Assembly (NCBI RefSeq): GCF_024320865.1
Contig: NZ_JANDBD010000001.1
Location: 1-64,000 of the forward strand
Length of the DNA: 64,000 nucleotides
Direction: 5' to 3'
Source of the DNA: Mycolicibacterium arenosum
GTDB lineage: Bacteria > Actinomycetota > Actinomycetes > Mycobacteriales > Mycobacteriaceae
Below the pieces are notes generated by a model, which saw only the letters and a list, made by a program, of their open reading frames with translations, was not told the origin of the DNA and made no database searches. Below, in pieces: positions 32,992 through 44,841 of this stretch (position 1 is its first letter; each line of letters begins with the position of its first letter). Position numbers and translations under genes: made by a program.

Positions 32992-35394
32992 TCACGCCCG
33001 AACGCGTTCACCTTTCGGGTCGTAGAGCGGCCCGTCGAGCAGTCTCGCCGGGTAGCGCCGGGTCATCACCTCGACCTCGAATCCGTCGGCGTCCAGCTCA
33101 ACCGGCAGCGGCGCCGAGAACGTGGTCAGCCCGACGGTGTGGCCGTAACCGGCGCTGCGCACCGACACCCGCGTGTCGGTTGCGTTGTGCACCAGCATCT
33201 CGCCGCCGTGCATGACGACGTCCGCGTCGGTGGTGAACCATCGCAGACGTCGCTCGACCTTCGCCGCCCGCAGCGCCGGTCCCGCCAGCAGGTCGGGCTT
33301 GTCCGCGGCGACGCAGAAGCCGAGGCCCACCTCGTACGGGGTGTTGTCCGAACGCATGTCGGTGGCCCAGGCGAGATACTGCTTCTCCAGTCGCAGCGTC
33401 TCCACCGCCCGGTAGCCGACATCGCGGATCCCATGGGGCGCGCCGGCTTCGATGATCTTGTCGTACAGGTCGCCCACGTACTCGGTGGGCACGTGGAACT
33501 CCCAGCCGAGTTCGCCGACGTAGGTGGCCCGCAGCGCGATGACCGGTGCCCAGCCGAGGTCGGCGCGCTGTGCCGTCATGTACGGGAACGCGGCACCTGC
33601 GAAGTCGGTGGTGCTGAGCGCTGCGACGACGTCACGGGACTTCGGTCCGCAGACGTTGAGCACCCCGTAGTGCGACGTGACGTCGGCGATGACGACGCTG
33701 CCGTCGGTGGGGGCGTGCTGCAACAGGAACGCGACGTCGTGGCGGCCGAATCCGCTGCCGGTGACCAGATAGAAGTGCTCGGCGGCCAGTCGGGTGACGG
33801 TGACGTCGGCCTCGATGCCGCCCCGCTCGTTGAGCAACTGGGTGTAGGTGATCTTGCCGATCGCGGTGTCCATGTCCCCGCCGGCCACGCGCTGCAACAG
33901 GGCGAGCGCGCCGCGACCGGTGATGTCGAACTTGGCGAACGACGACTGGTCGATCACGCCGACAGCGGAGCGCACCGCGGCGTGTTCGGCTGCCACGAAA
34001 GCCCAGGCGTTGCTGCGACCGAACGTCGGCGTCTCCTCGGTGCCGACGTGTTCGGGATCGAACCAGTTGGCTCGCTCGTAGCCGAACTTGTTGCCGAACA
34101 CCGCGCCTCGCGCGGTGAGCCGGTCGAAGGTGGCGCTGCGGCGCTGGCCGCGCGGCGGGCGGCTCGCGGCGTTGGGGAACGCGATGTCGTAGTAGTGGCC
34201 GTAGGCCTGCACCGACGACATGTCGAGCACCGTCGGCAGGCTGTGCGGGGTGCCGAATCGCCGAACATCGAAGTGCCACAAGTCCATTCCGGGGTCACCG
34301 TCGATGATCCAGTTGGCCATCGCAGCTCCCGCGCCGCCGGCCGCCGCGATACCCGCCGAGAAGCCGCAGCAGTGGATGAGGTTGTCGATGTCCTCGGTCC
34401 GGCCCATGATCGGCTCGGCGTCGGGGGAGAACGGGATCGGGCCGTTGACCCAGGTGTGAATACCCATGTCCCCGAACGCTGGTAGCCGATGGGCGGCACC
34501 CTCGGCCAGCCCTTCGAAGCGATCGTGATTCGGTGCGAACAGCTCGGGGCCGATGTCCCGCGGAATCGTCCGCCAGCACGCCTTGGTGCCCGTCTCCCAG
34601 CCGCCGACGACCAGCGCCCCCGCTTCGGGTTTGAGGTAGAACCGCGCGTCGGGGTCGCGGAACGTCGGCAGGTCGGCGGGCAGGTCGTCGGATTTCTCGG
34701 TGACGACGTACTGGTGCTCGACGGCGTTGACCGCGACGTCGACACCGGCCAGGCGCGCCGTCTCCGCACCCCACATGCCGGTCGCGTTGACCAGCACGTC
34801 GCATTCGATGCGGCCCTGCTCGGTGACGACCGCGCTCACCCGGCGCCCGACGCGTTCGATCGCATCGACGCGGCACTGCTGGACGATGCGCACTCCTGCG
34901 GTGCGTGCGCCGGTGGCAAACGAGTGCGTCAGCTGGTTGGGGTCGACGTAACCGTCCGATGGAGTCCAGGTGGCGCCGTGGATTCCGGCCGTGTTCAGCA
35001 GCGGGAACAGTTCCGCGGCCTCCCTCGGGCCAACGAGGTGGATGTCGAATCCGAAGCTCTTGCCCTGCGTGTAAACGCGTTGCAGCTCCTCCCAGCGTGC
35101 CGGGCTGGATGCCACCCGCAGGCCGCCGACCCCGTGCCAGCCGGTCGGATAGCCGGTGACGTTCTCCAGGGTTCGGTAGGTCTGGACGCTCTTCTGCATC
35201 AGTTGGGTCAGGCTGGCGCTGCTTCGCAACTGGCCGACGAGACCCGCGGCGTGCCAGGTGCTTCCCTCGGTCAAGGCCTTGCGCTCGACCAGCGTCACGT
35301 CGGTGCGGCCCCGCCGGGCGAGGTGATAGGCGATGCTGACGCCGATGACGCCGCCCCCGATGATCACGATTTCACTGCGAGTGAGGACGCCCAT
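32992..35394 (-). CDS. Dimethylglycine/sarcosine dehydrogenase-like FAD-GcvT fusion (800 aa)
   Basis: N-terminal DAO-type FAD fold (IVIIGGGVIGVSIAYHLAR, residues 8-26; STWHAAGLVGQL near 50; GVGGLRVA near 90) and a C-terminal aminomethyltransferase (GcvT) part from about residue 400 (VGVIDQSSFAKFDITGRGAL; GELGWEFHVP; GYRAVETLRLEK). Such fusions oxidise N-methyl groups of dimethylglycine or sarcosine and pass the carbon to tetrahydrofolate. ATG 35394 is chosen; the fold begins immediately. Pairs with a choline-kinase-like gene. Confidence 0.9.
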   Translation of the reverse strand: MGVLTRSEIVIIGGGVIGVSIAYHLARRGRTDVTLVERKALTEGSTWHAAGLVGQLRSSASLTQLMQKSVQTYRTLENVTGYPTGWHGVGGLRVASSPARWEELQRVYTQGKSFGFDIHLVGPREAAELFPLLNTAGIHGATWTPSDGYVDPNQLTHSFATGARTAGVRIVQQCRVDAIERVGRRVSAVVTEQGRIECDVLVNATGMWGAETARLAGVDVAVNAVEHQYVVTEKSDDLPADLPTFRDPDARFYLKPEAGALVVGGWETGTKACWRTIPRDIGPELFAPNHDRFEGLAEGAAHRLPAFGDMGIHTWVNGPIPFSPDAEPIMGRTEDIDNLIHCCGFSAGIAAAGGAGAAMANWIIDGDPGMDLWHFDVRRFGTPHSLPTVLDMSSVQAYGHYYDIAFPNAASRPPRGQRRSATFDRLTARGAVFGNKFGYERANWFDPEHVGTEETPTFGRSNAWAFVAAEHAAVRSAVGVIDQSSFAKFDITGRGALALLQRVAGGDMDTAIGKITYTQLLNERGGIEADVTVTRLAAEHFYLVTGSGFGRHDVAFLLQHAPTDGSVVIADVTSHYGVLNVCGPKSRDVVAALSTTDFAGAAFPYMTAQRADLGWAPVIALRATYVGELGWEFHVPTEYVGDLYDKIIEAGAPHGIRDVGYRAVETLRLEKQYLAWATDMRSDNTPYEVGLGFCVAADKPDLLAGPALRAAKVERRLRWFTTDADVVMHGGEMLVHNATDTRVSVRSAGYGHTVGLTTFSAPLPVELDADGFEVEVMTRRYPARLLDGPLYDPKGERVRA

Positions 35395-35553
35395 GGTCCT
35401 AGGTTGGCACGTCGACCTCCGGTTCGTGGGGCGTCGCCGTGTCGTTCGTCCGTGCAACGAACGATTCGCGGCGGGTCTTCGGATTCGCCGGTGTCGATAG
35501 CAAACGCCTCCCTACGATGAGCCCCATTCGCTCCCGTCGGAAGGACGACTCAA

Positions 35554-37842
<2,289 letters not shown>

Positions 37843-37872
37843 CGCGACGCCCCCGCTCGGTACGGTTGGTGC

Positions 37873-38157
37873 ATGCACGACGACGAGCTGGACGACGCGA
37901 TCGACGACGAGTTGGCCGAGGACGAGGCCGAATTGAGCGAACAGGACGAGAACGCGTCGATGCTGTCGATTCGCCGCGCGGACGGCACCGAAGTGGTGAG
38001 CATCGTCTGCACCTACGACGAATGGAACGTGCAGGTGCAGCCCGGCGGTGCGGTCCGCGGCGCCCACATCGGCTCGCGCTCCGACACGCCGGTCCTGATC
38101 GACACAACGCTGGACATCGAGCGCGACGAGGACGGCACGTACGTCATCCGGCTCTAG
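37873..38157 (+). CDS. Small acidic hypothetical protein (94 aa)
   Basis: Residues 1-30 are almost wholly Asp/Glu ([20 protein letters not shown]). The rest is beta-rich and may form a small barrel-like domain ([31 protein letters not shown]). No family recognised. ATG 37873, 30 nt after the hydrolase; convergent 4-nt overlap with the SDR gene. Confidence 0.6.
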   Translation: MHDDELDDAIDDELAEDEAELSEQDENASMLSIRRADGTEVVSIVCTYDEWNVQVQPGGAVRGAHIGSRSDTPVLIDTTLDIERDEDGTYVIRL

Positions 38158-39095
38158 GTCGTCGCGAACCGCACGCCGACGAGGCGCTCCGACAACTCCC
38201 ACAACCGTGCGGCGTCGGCCGGATCGCTCGCGGGTGCGTAGACGTCCTGTAGTGCCGGTGCGCCCGTCAGGTGCTGAAAACCCCTCGGGCCGTAAAACTT
38301 CCCGCCTTCGGACTCGGGGTGGACGGCGGCGTACAGTGCGGGCAGCAGGCCCCGATCGACGGTCTGGGTCAGGACGCCGAGTCGCGACGTGAACCGGATG
38401 ACGCGCACCGCGACGGTGTCACTCGACCGGCCCATCTGCGGCTGCGCGGCCAGCAGGTTGGTGGCGGTGACGCCGGGGTGCGCGACATTGCTGGTGATGC
38501 CCCAGCCGGCCCGCCTGCTGCGGCGATCCAACTCGAGGCCGAACATCAGGTTGGCGATCTTCGATTGGCTGTAGGCCCGGCCCACGTCGTAGGACTGCTC
38601 GAAATCGGTGTCGGCCCAGTTGATCGCATTCGACCTCGCCGCGATGCTCGACTGCGTCGTGACCCGCGCACCGCCCGCCTGCAACAGCGGAAGCAGCTGC
38701 GCGGTCAACGCGAAGTGCGCGAGATGGTTGGTGCCCCATTGCAGTTCGAATCCGTCGGCGGTGGTCTGGCGTTGCGGAGGGTTCATCACGCCCGCGTTGT
38801 TGATCAGCAGGTGGATCGGCCGTCCCTCGGCGACGAGCTCGCCGGCCAGGTGCGCCACCGACTGGAGCGACGAGAGATCCATCCGACGGGTGCTGACGCG
38901 GGCTCCCGGCACGGTGCCGCGGATGGTGTCGACGGCGGCCCGTCCCTTCTCGGCGTTGCGCACCGGCAGCACCACCTCGGCTCCGGCCGCCGCCAGCCGT
39001 CGGGCCAACCCCAGGCCGATACCGTCGCTGCCGCCGGTGACGACGGCCAGCCTGCCCGTGAGCTCGGGTACGTCCACTTCTGCGCGAGACATCGT
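38154..39095 (-). CDS. Short-chain dehydrogenase/reductase (313 aa)
   Basis: Classical SDR: cofactor loop [14 protein letters not shown] (about residue 18), NNAGV (about 93), catalytic YSQSK (YxxxK near 170) and a C-terminal extended segment typical of retinol-dehydrogenase-like SDRs. It oxidises or reduces a hydroxyl or carbonyl group with NAD(P). ATG 39095 is used. It diverges from the MmyB-type regulator at 39234, which probably controls it. Confidence 0.9.
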   Translation of the reverse strand, partial: TMSRAEVDVPELTGRLAVVTGGSDGIGLGLARRLAAAGAEVVLPVRNAEKGRAAVDTIRGTVPGARVSTRRMDLSSLQSVAHLAGELVAEGRPIHLLINNAGVMNPPQRQTTADGFELQWGTNHLAHFALTAQLLPLLQAGGARVTTQSSIAARSNAINWADTDFEQSYDVGRAYSQSKIANLMFGLELDRRSRRAGWGITSNVAHPGVTATNLLAAQPQMGRSSDTVAVRVIRFTSRLGVLTQTVDRGLLPALYAAVHPESEGGKFYGPRGFQHLTGAPALQDVYAPASDPADAARLWELSERLVGVRFATT

Positions 39096-39233
39096 GTTCC
39101 CTTTCGTTATGCGGTTGCTCACCAGCGTGGCGGGTTCCGCCGAAGTCATTCAGGGCGCGCGCATCCACTGATCGGCGATCCCCGGATCACTGCGACCTTC
39201 TCCAGAAGGCGCGGTGCGACGCACCATCGACAC

Positions 39234-40094
39234 GTGGTCCCCACCCCGCTCGACCTCGACTTCGTGGCGGGTCAACTGCGCGCCCGGCGGCGGATGCTGC
39301 AGCCGGAGCACGTGGGGTTGCCGCGTGGCCGACGGCGACGTACGCCGGGACTGCGCAGGGAGGAGGTCGCCGCCCTGTGCGCGATGTCGCCGGCGTACTA
39401 CGGCCGCCTGGAACGGCACTGCGGCCCGCGGCCGTCGCCGATCACGTTGGCGCGCATCGCCCGCGGTCTGCGGTTCTCCGACGTCGAACGGGACCGGTTG
39501 TTCATCGCGGCCGGGTACGACCCGGCCCGGCGGTCGATCGGGCTCACCCACCTGGCACCGCAGTGGATGCACGTGCTCGACCGTCTCGCCGACACTCCGG
39601 CGCTGGCGGTCGACGCGGTGGGTGGCGTGCTGCACCAGACGGCTCCGGCGGCCGCACTGTTCGGCGCGGCCATCGACTACGCCGGGTGGGAACGCAGCGC
39701 GTACTACCGGTGGTTCACGTCACCGCGCGAGCGCAATCGCCACGACGTAGCGGAGCACTCGACGATCGGCGCGGAGATCGCGGCGGAGTTGCGCAGCGCA
39801 GTGCACGGCGAACACGTCGGTCCGGTGGCGGATCTCGTTCACCTGCTGCTGCGTCGCAGCGGCGAGTTCGCCGAACTCTGGCGCAGCCCCGGCCCGGCCG
39901 TCGATCCGACCAGGCGCTGCCGGATCGTCCATCGCGAGCTCGGGGTCATCGAGCTCAATCGAGACGTGTTCTGTGAGAGGAACTTTCGGCTGGTGATCTA
40001 TACGCCCGTGGCCGGGTCGACGATCGCGCTCGAGCTGGCGACGGTGCTAGGTCATCACCGGTTCGATGCGAAGGCGGCGCCGTCGCGGAGGTAG
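39234..40094 (+). CDS. MmyB-like XRE regulator (286 aa)
   Basis: N-terminal XRE helix-turn-helix (PGLRREEVAALCAMSPAYYG, residues about 36-55; RPSPITLARIARGLRFSD) and the MmyB-type ligand-binding domain (WMHVLDRLADTPALAVDAVG, RYFRF-like contacts in YYRWFTSPRERNRH). Proteins of this type control SDR genes and bind lipid-like ligands in crystal structures. The GTG at 39234 is the best start close to the fold. It diverges from the SDR gene across a 138-bp gap and overlaps the next MmyB gene tail-to-tail by 40 nt. Confidence 0.88.
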   Translation: MVPTPLDLDFVAGQLRARRRMLQPEHVGLPRGRRRRTPGLRREEVAALCAMSPAYYGRLERHCGPRPSPITLARIARGLRFSDVERDRLFIAAGYDPARRSIGLTHLAPQWMHVLDRLADTPALAVDAVGGVLHQTAPAAALFGAAIDYAGWERSAYYRWFTSPRERNRHDVAEHSTIGAEIAAELRSAVHGEHVGPVADLVHLLLRRSGEFAELWRSPGPAVDPTRRCRIVHRELGVIELNRDVFCERNFRLVIYTPVAGSTIALELATVLGHHRFDAKAAPSRR

Positions 40095-40918
40095 GACTGC
40101 GGGTCGGCGCCCAGCAGCGTCAGTTTGGCGTGACTGGCCGTGCCCGGTTCGGCGGTGAAGACCAGCAGCGCGTGCAACTGGACCGGGTCGTAGAGGCTCT
40201 GACACTGCACCTCGAGGACGCCGAGCTTCGGATGTGCGATGCGCTTGTCGAGTTCGGGCGGCTGCGTGACGTCGTGGTGTTTCCAGAGTGCGGCGAACTC
40301 GTCGCTGCGGCTCAGCAGGTCCTCGACGATCTCCGCCGCGCGGGAGTGGGCTCCGTCGCGGGCGTACGCGACGCGCGCGCCCGCAGTGAACGATCGCCCG
40401 ACCCTGTCGTGGTCCTCTTCCGGATAGACCAGACGTGCGGCGTCGTCGGTGAACCACCGGTAGACGACACTGCGGGCGTTGCCCCGGTGGATCGTCTCGT
40501 CGCCCAGCAGCGCGCGCGCCGCGGGAGTCTGCACCAGGGTCTCGCCCAGTGACGACATCACCTGAGCCGGGGTGTCCTGCAGCCGATCGAGGATCCGCAT
40601 CGTGGCGGGGCTGACGTGGTCGCCGCCGAGGGTGCGGGCCGGCGCGTTGTGCCCGGCCAGTCGGAAGAGGTGATCGCGCTCGTCGAGTGACAGCCGCAGC
40701 GCGCGCGCCAGCGAGGCCAGCACCTCGGGTGACGGTTGGGGTCCGCGCTGCTGCTCCATCCGGCAGTAGTAGTCGGTCGAGATCGAGGCGAGTGCCGCCA
40801 CCTCCTCGCGGCGCAGGCCGCTGGTGCGTCGCCGGGAGCCCGGCGGCAGACCGACGTCCTCTGGTATCAGCGCTTCGCGTCGGATGCGCAGGAAATCGGC
40901 TAACTGCCCCTGGTCCAT
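40055..40918 (-). CDS. Second MmyB-like XRE regulator (287 aa)
   Basis: Same layout as its convergent neighbour: N-terminal XRE domain (SGLRREEVAALASISTDYYC, RGPQPSPEVLASLARAL) and an MmyB ligand domain (RILDRLQDTPAQVMSSLGE, VVYRWFTDDAARL). ATG 40918 is chosen; the frame runs farther upstream only because the glycine-rich gene beyond it is open in every frame. A partner target gene is not obvious, as the PGRS gene upstream is on the same strand. The two regulators are about 40% alike by eye, so probably duplicates. Confidence 0.88.
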   Translation of the reverse strand: MDQGQLADFLRIRREALIPEDVGLPPGSRRRTSGLRREEVAALASISTDYYCRMEQQRGPQPSPEVLASLARALRLSLDERDHLFRLAGHNAPARTLGGDHVSPATMRILDRLQDTPAQVMSSLGETLVQTPAARALLGDETIHRGNARSVVYRWFTDDAARLVYPEEDHDRVGRSFTAGARVAYARDGAHSRAAEIVEDLLSRSDEFAALWKHHDVTQPPELDKRIAHPKLGVLEVQCQSLYDPVQLHALLVFTAEPGTASHAKLTLLGADPQSYLRDGAAFASNR

Positions 40919-40976
40919 GAACCCAGTGTCCCCGTCGTCGAGGTGGGGAGGCAGGGATCGGTGGACCCTGGCGCGC

Positions 40977-42362
40977 TCAGGCGCTGGGCGCACCGCTTCC
41001 GCCGGCACCGCCGCTGCCGCCGCTCCCGCCGTTGGCGCCGCTGCCGCTGTTGCCAGCGGCACCGTTGCCGCCGCCGCCGGGGGTCTGACCACTGCTGCCC
41101 GCGCCGCCTCCGCCGCCCTGTCCGCCGGTTCCGCCGCTGGCGCCGGTGCCGCCCGCGCCCGTGGAGCCACCGGTTCCGCCGGTGCCACCCTGGCCACCCT
41201 TGCCGCCCGCGCCGGTGCCGCTCTCGCCACCGTTGCCGCCGATACCACCGGTGCCGCCTCCGCCGCCGGTGGCGCCCGCACCGGTGCCACCCTGTCCGCC
41301 GGTGCCGCCGGTACCACCCGAACCGCCTGCGCCGCCGGTGATTTCGCCTGTTCCACCCTTGCCGCCTGCGCCACCCGTCCCGCCGGTGGTGCCGTCGCCG
41401 CCGGCGGTCTCGTCCGCAGTACCGGTACCGCCGGAGCCGCCCGCACCGCCGGTGCCTCCGACGGCTCCCGCGCCGCCGTTGCCGCCCGCGGCGCCGTCAC
41501 TCGCGGGCTGGCCCGTGTTGTCGACGCCGTTGCCTCCGGCGCCGCCGGTGCCGCCGTTGCCCGTAGCACCGTCTCCGCCCAGGAGTCCGCCGCTGCCACC
41601 GGCGCCCGCACTGCCGCCGTCGCCGCCCTTGCCGGGCGCGTCGATGCCGTTGCTGAAGCCGGTGCCTCCGGTACCACCCTGGCCGCCGGTGCCGCCGCTG
41701 CCTCCGAACAGACCGCCCGACCCGCCGGCGCCGCCCTGCCCGCCTGCGCCTCCGGCCTCGCCGCCGGCTGCGCCCGCAACGCCGGTTCCGCCCTGTCCAC
41801 CGGTGCCGCCGTTGCCGAAGAAGAGACCGCCGTTACCGCCGCGCCCACCGACGCCACCCGCGACGCCCTGGCCGCCGGCCCCGCCGTTGCCGAAGTAAAG
41901 TCCTCCGGCTCCGCCTCTGCCGCCGTTGGCGCCGGCGCCGCCGTTGCCGAACAGGAGTCCTCCGGCGCCACCGTTGCAGGCGTCGCCCGTGCAGTCCGCC
42001 TGCGCACTGAGCCCGTTGCCGATGAGCCAGCCGCCGTCGCCGATCGGCCGGAAGAGGTTGAATCCGTTGGCATCCGAGACCGCGAGCAGCGCGGTGGGTG
42101 CGATCGCCGAGGGGGAGAACGACGCGCCGCCGCCGATCAGGCCGCCGCTGGAGCCGTCGCCCACGTACCAGGGGACTGACGGAGGGGCTTCGAACACCGA
42201 CTCGACGTTCACCAGCTGCACCTCGGGGCTGACATCGGCCGCCACCGGCGATCCCGGAGGGCTGGCGAGCAGGACGCCGACGCCGATCATCGCGGCACCG
42301 CCGACTCCGGTGGTCGCGTACTGGCGAGCTGACACCCGTGGGGTCTTGCGGTGCTTGGACAT
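40977..42362 (-). CDS. PGRS-like glycine-rich exported protein without PE domain (461 aa)
   Basis: An N-terminal signal/transmembrane segment ([20 protein letters not shown], near residue 25), a unique region to about 120, then about 330 residues of GGxGG-type repeats (GGAGGTGGxGG and LFGNGGxGGxGG blocks), similar to PE_PGRS proteins. The PE domain itself is absent. Glycine-rich repeats of this kind may form polyglycine-II-type or Ca-binding surface folds. ATG 42362 follows a GGGGGG-like site. The DNA is highly repetitive, so assembly errors are a risk. Confidence 0.8.
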   Translation of the reverse strand: MSKHRKTPRVSARQYATTGVGGAAMIGVGVLLASPPGSPVAADVSPEVQLVNVESVFEAPPSVPWYVGDGSSGGLIGGGASFSPSAIAPTALLAVSDANGFNLFRPIGDGGWLIGNGLSAQADCTGDACNGGAGGLLFGNGGAGANGGRGGAGGLYFGNGGAGGQGVAGGVGGRGGNGGLFFGNGGTGGQGGTGVAGAAGGEAGGAGGQGGAGGSGGLFGGSGGTGGQGGTGGTGFSNGIDAPGKGGDGGSAGAGGSGGLLGGDGATGNGGTGGAGGNGVDNTGQPASDGAAGGNGGAGAVGGTGGAGGSGGTGTADETAGGDGTTGGTGGAGGKGGTGEITGGAGGSGGTGGTGGQGGTGAGATGGGGGTGGIGGNGGESGTGAGGKGGQGGTGGTGGSTGAGGTGASGGTGGQGGGGGAGSSGQTPGGGGNGAAGNSGSGANGGSGGSGGAGGSGAPSA

Positions 42363-42631
42363 GGTTGAGCCCCCCTGTTGGACATGCCCGGCCCGCCATG
42401 GGTCGGTACATGCTGTGACTTTCTCGTGACCGACAGCAAACAACATATGTTTCTAAACGTGAACGGTCAAGGATCATTTAATTGACGTGATAGCAAGTGC
42501 AATACGCGCGATGTCACATGTCCGAACAGGCTGATTCGAGTAGGGAGCAAATCGGCAGCGGGGTGCGCGGGTGCGCCACCGCGCCCTCAACGGTGTCGTT
42601 CAGAAAACTCTCCCGGCGGCGCTCCGAAGGC

Positions 42632-43999
42632 TCAGTCGGTCGGCTTCTCCGCGTCCGGGCCGTGCGCCACCATGTTGGGGTGCGTGACCTTCATCCAGTC
42701 GTACGGGTGCTCGGGTGACGTCGTGGCGCCGAGGATGAACGTGCGATCGGTGCGGTTGGCGCGGGCGATCGTGGCGAGCCACGACGTCACGGTGCTGGCG
42801 CGATTCTGCACGCCGGTCAGGAACGCGATGTGGATGACGCCCCACGCGATCCAGCCGAGGACGCCCGAGAGCTTCACCGGCCCAGCCTGAAGCAGTGCGT
42901 GGCCCCGGCTGATGTAGGCGGCGCTGCCGAGATCGCGGTACCGGTAGGGCTTTCGGGGCTTCCCCGCGAGATCGCGCCGCACGCAGGCCGCCACGTGCAG
43001 TCCGCCCTGCATGGCGTTCTCGGCGACACCGGGCAGATGGTCTCGACCGACGAGGTCGCCGATGACGAAGACCTCCGGATGTCCCGGCACGGTGAGGTCG
43101 GCCTCGACCGCGATTCGTCCCGCCCCATCGGTATTGGCGCCCAACACTTCTGCGGCATGGCGGGCGAACGGCACCGCCTCGACTCCCGCCGTCCACAGCA
43201 CCGTGCGGGCGGCGTAGGTCTCGGCGGCCCCGCCGGACTTCGGCGTCACGGTGATCCCGTCCGGTCGAACGTCGGTGACGTGCACGCCCATTCGCTGTTC
43301 GACGCCGAGCCTCGTCAGGATGTCGGTCGCCTTGTGCGTGAGATCGGGGGCGAAGCTCTTGAGCACGCAGGTGCCGCCGTCGAACAGGATCACTCGGGCG
43401 TCTTCGGGGTTGATGCTGTGGAACTCGTTGGCCAGTGCGCGCGTGGCCATTTCGCGGATCTGGCCCGCGAGTTCGACCCCCGTCGGCCCACCGCCGGTCA
43501 CGGCGAACGTCAGCCACGCATCGCGATCCGGACCGGGCGGCAGCGTCTCCGCCATCTCGAACGCGCCGTACAGCCGGCGCCGGATGCTCAGGGCGTCGTC
43601 GAGCGTCTTCATCCCCGGTGCCCACTGCGCGAACTCCTCGTGGCCGAAGTAGGCCTGCCGCATCCCGACGGCGATCACCAGGACGTCGTAGTCGAGGGTG
43701 AACGTGGTGTCGTCGGGTCGGCGCGCGGTGAGGCGGCGCGCCTCGGGGTCCAGATCACACGCTTGGCCGAGCAGCGTGGTGACGTTGCGATGCGGTGCGA
43801 GTTCCTCGCGCAGCGAGCGGCTGATCTGACCGATGCTGAGCGTGCCGGTCGCGCACTGGTAGAGCAGCGGCTGAAACACGTGACACGCGGCGCGGTCGAG
43901 CAGGGTGACCTCCACATCGGCGCCGCCGAGCCTGCGGGCACAGAACAGGCCGCCGAAGCCGCCCCCGAGGATCAGGACGCGTGTCGGGCCGTCGCTCAT
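42632..43999 (-). CDS. Type II NADH dehydrogenase (NDH-2) family protein
   Basis: 455 aa. N-terminal FAD fold (VLILGGGFGGLFCARRL, residues 8-24), an NADH-binding fold (FAVTGGGPTGVELAGQ near 165), and FVIGDLVG near 300 that closes the FAD site. The C-terminal 60 residues have one amphipathic/hydrophobic segment (LGWIAWGVIHIAFLTGVQNR) for membrane contact. It moves electrons from NADH to menaquinone without pumping protons. Paralogues are common in mycobacteria, so the role relative to ndh/ndhA is open. The 269-bp gap downstream to 42363 shows no feature that I can support. Confidence 0.9.
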   Translation of the reverse strand: MSDGPTRVLILGGGFGGLFCARRLGGADVEVTLLDRAACHVFQPLLYQCATGTLSIGQISRSLREELAPHRNVTTLLGQACDLDPEARRLTARRPDDTTFTLDYDVLVIAVGMRQAYFGHEEFAQWAPGMKTLDDALSIRRRLYGAFEMAETLPPGPDRDAWLTFAVTGGGPTGVELAGQIREMATRALANEFHSINPEDARVILFDGGTCVLKSFAPDLTHKATDILTRLGVEQRMGVHVTDVRPDGITVTPKSGGAAETYAARTVLWTAGVEAVPFARHAAEVLGANTDGAGRIAVEADLTVPGHPEVFVIGDLVGRDHLPGVAENAMQGGLHVAACVRRDLAGKPRKPYRYRDLGSAAYISRGHALLQAGPVKLSGVLGWIAWGVIHIAFLTGVQNRASTVTSWLATIARANRTDRTFILGATTSPEHPYDWMKVTHPNMVAHGPDAEKPTD

Positions 44000-44086
44000 G
44001 CCCCCTGTCTACCTCATCGGGGTGCGAGCAGGATGCGGCTGAGCTCGGTCGTCATGGCGACGCCGTCGTCATAGCCGCCCTCGCCG

Positions 44087-44749
44087 TTACTTCTCCAGGC
44101 GCGCGTCGAGCGCCGACGTCAGGTCCTCGTAGCTTCGCGGCGAGAGCCGCTCGCCGTTGACGAACAACGTCGGCGTTCCCGTGACGCCGAGCGCGCGCCC
44201 GTCGGCCATATCCAGCCTGATCCGATCGACGGTGGCGGGATCGTCGTACGCGGCGTCGAACGCCGCCATGTCGAGACCCAGGTCGACGGCGAACCGCCGG
44301 AACGTCGCGTCGGCGGGTACCCGCTGCTCACCCCACTGGCCCTGCGTCTCGAACATCGTCGAGTACATCGCCTCGAGTTGATCCTGTTGAGCTGCGGCCT
44401 CCACGGCACGTGCCGCGCGTTCACCGTTGAAATGCCCACTCAGCGGGAAGTAGCGGATGACGAAGTTCACCCGATCGCCGTACTCGGAGCGCAGCTGTTC
44501 GATGGCGGGGTACATCGCGCGGCAGCCTTCACACTCGAAGTCCAGGAACTCGACGAACGTCACATCGCTGCCCGGCACCGTATTCAGCCGGCGGCTGTTC
44601 TCACGCACCAGCTGTCCCGCTTCACCGGCCTCCGTGGCGGGGAGTGCCTCGCGCTCGGGTCCGGAGCGGTTGAGCACGAACAGGACCGTCGCGACAGCGG
44701 CGATGAGGATCACCGACACGGTGACGATCAGCCGATTGCGAACGTGCAT
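44087..44749 (-). CDS. DsbA-family thiol oxidoreductase, membrane-anchored
   Basis: 220 aa. One N-terminal helix (LIVTVSVILIAAVATVLFVL, residues about 6-25) anchors a thioredoxin/DsbA-like domain (VTFVEFLDFECEGCRAMYP, catalytic CEGC near residue 74; cis-Pro loop GVTGTPTLFVNG near 196). It oxidises or isomerises disulfides outside the membrane. ATG 44749 is chosen because the anchor helix follows at once. It diverges from the L,D-transpeptidase gene. Confidence 0.88.
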   Translation of the reverse strand: MHVRNRLIVTVSVILIAAVATVLFVLNRSGPEREALPATEAGEAGQLVRENSRRLNTVPGSDVTFVEFLDFECEGCRAMYPAIEQLRSEYGDRVNFVIRYFPLSGHFNGERAARAVEAAAQQDQLEAMYSTMFETQGQWGEQRVPADATFRRFAVDLGLDMAAFDAAYDDPATVDRIRLDMADGRALGVTGTPTLFVNGERLSPRSYEDLTSALDARLEK

Positions 44750-44808
44750 GGGGGACAGCCTTCCGTTGGATCGCCGACTGGTCAGCGGCGAGTCGGCCGG
44801 TCTCCCGA

Positions 44809-44832
44809 TACTATCTAGGTATCTCCTTAGTA
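44809..44832. promoter_or_regulatory. TACTA-N14-TAGTA inverted repeat upstream of ldt
   Basis: Five-base inverted arms spanning the region right before the transpeptidase start at 44842. It may be an operator, and the downstream BlaI-like gene is a candidate partner. No second copy is seen near blaI itself, so this is weak. Confidence 0.3.
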
Positions 44833-44841
44833 GGACCGTAG

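Noticed and set aside
33636..33649. DosR-like sequence GGGACTTCGGTCCG
   Set aside because: It is inside the FAD-GcvT coding region far from any start and the last core base does not fit.
31594..34485. 963-residue plus-strand open frame
   Set aside because: Antisense to three clear genes (membrane protein, kinase-like, FAD-GcvT) with no recognisable fold; a GC-rich shadow.
41146..41898. Long proline-rich open frame on the plus strand
   Set aside because: It is the complement of the glycine-rich repeat gene at 40977-42362; GGC/GCC repeats stay open on both strands.
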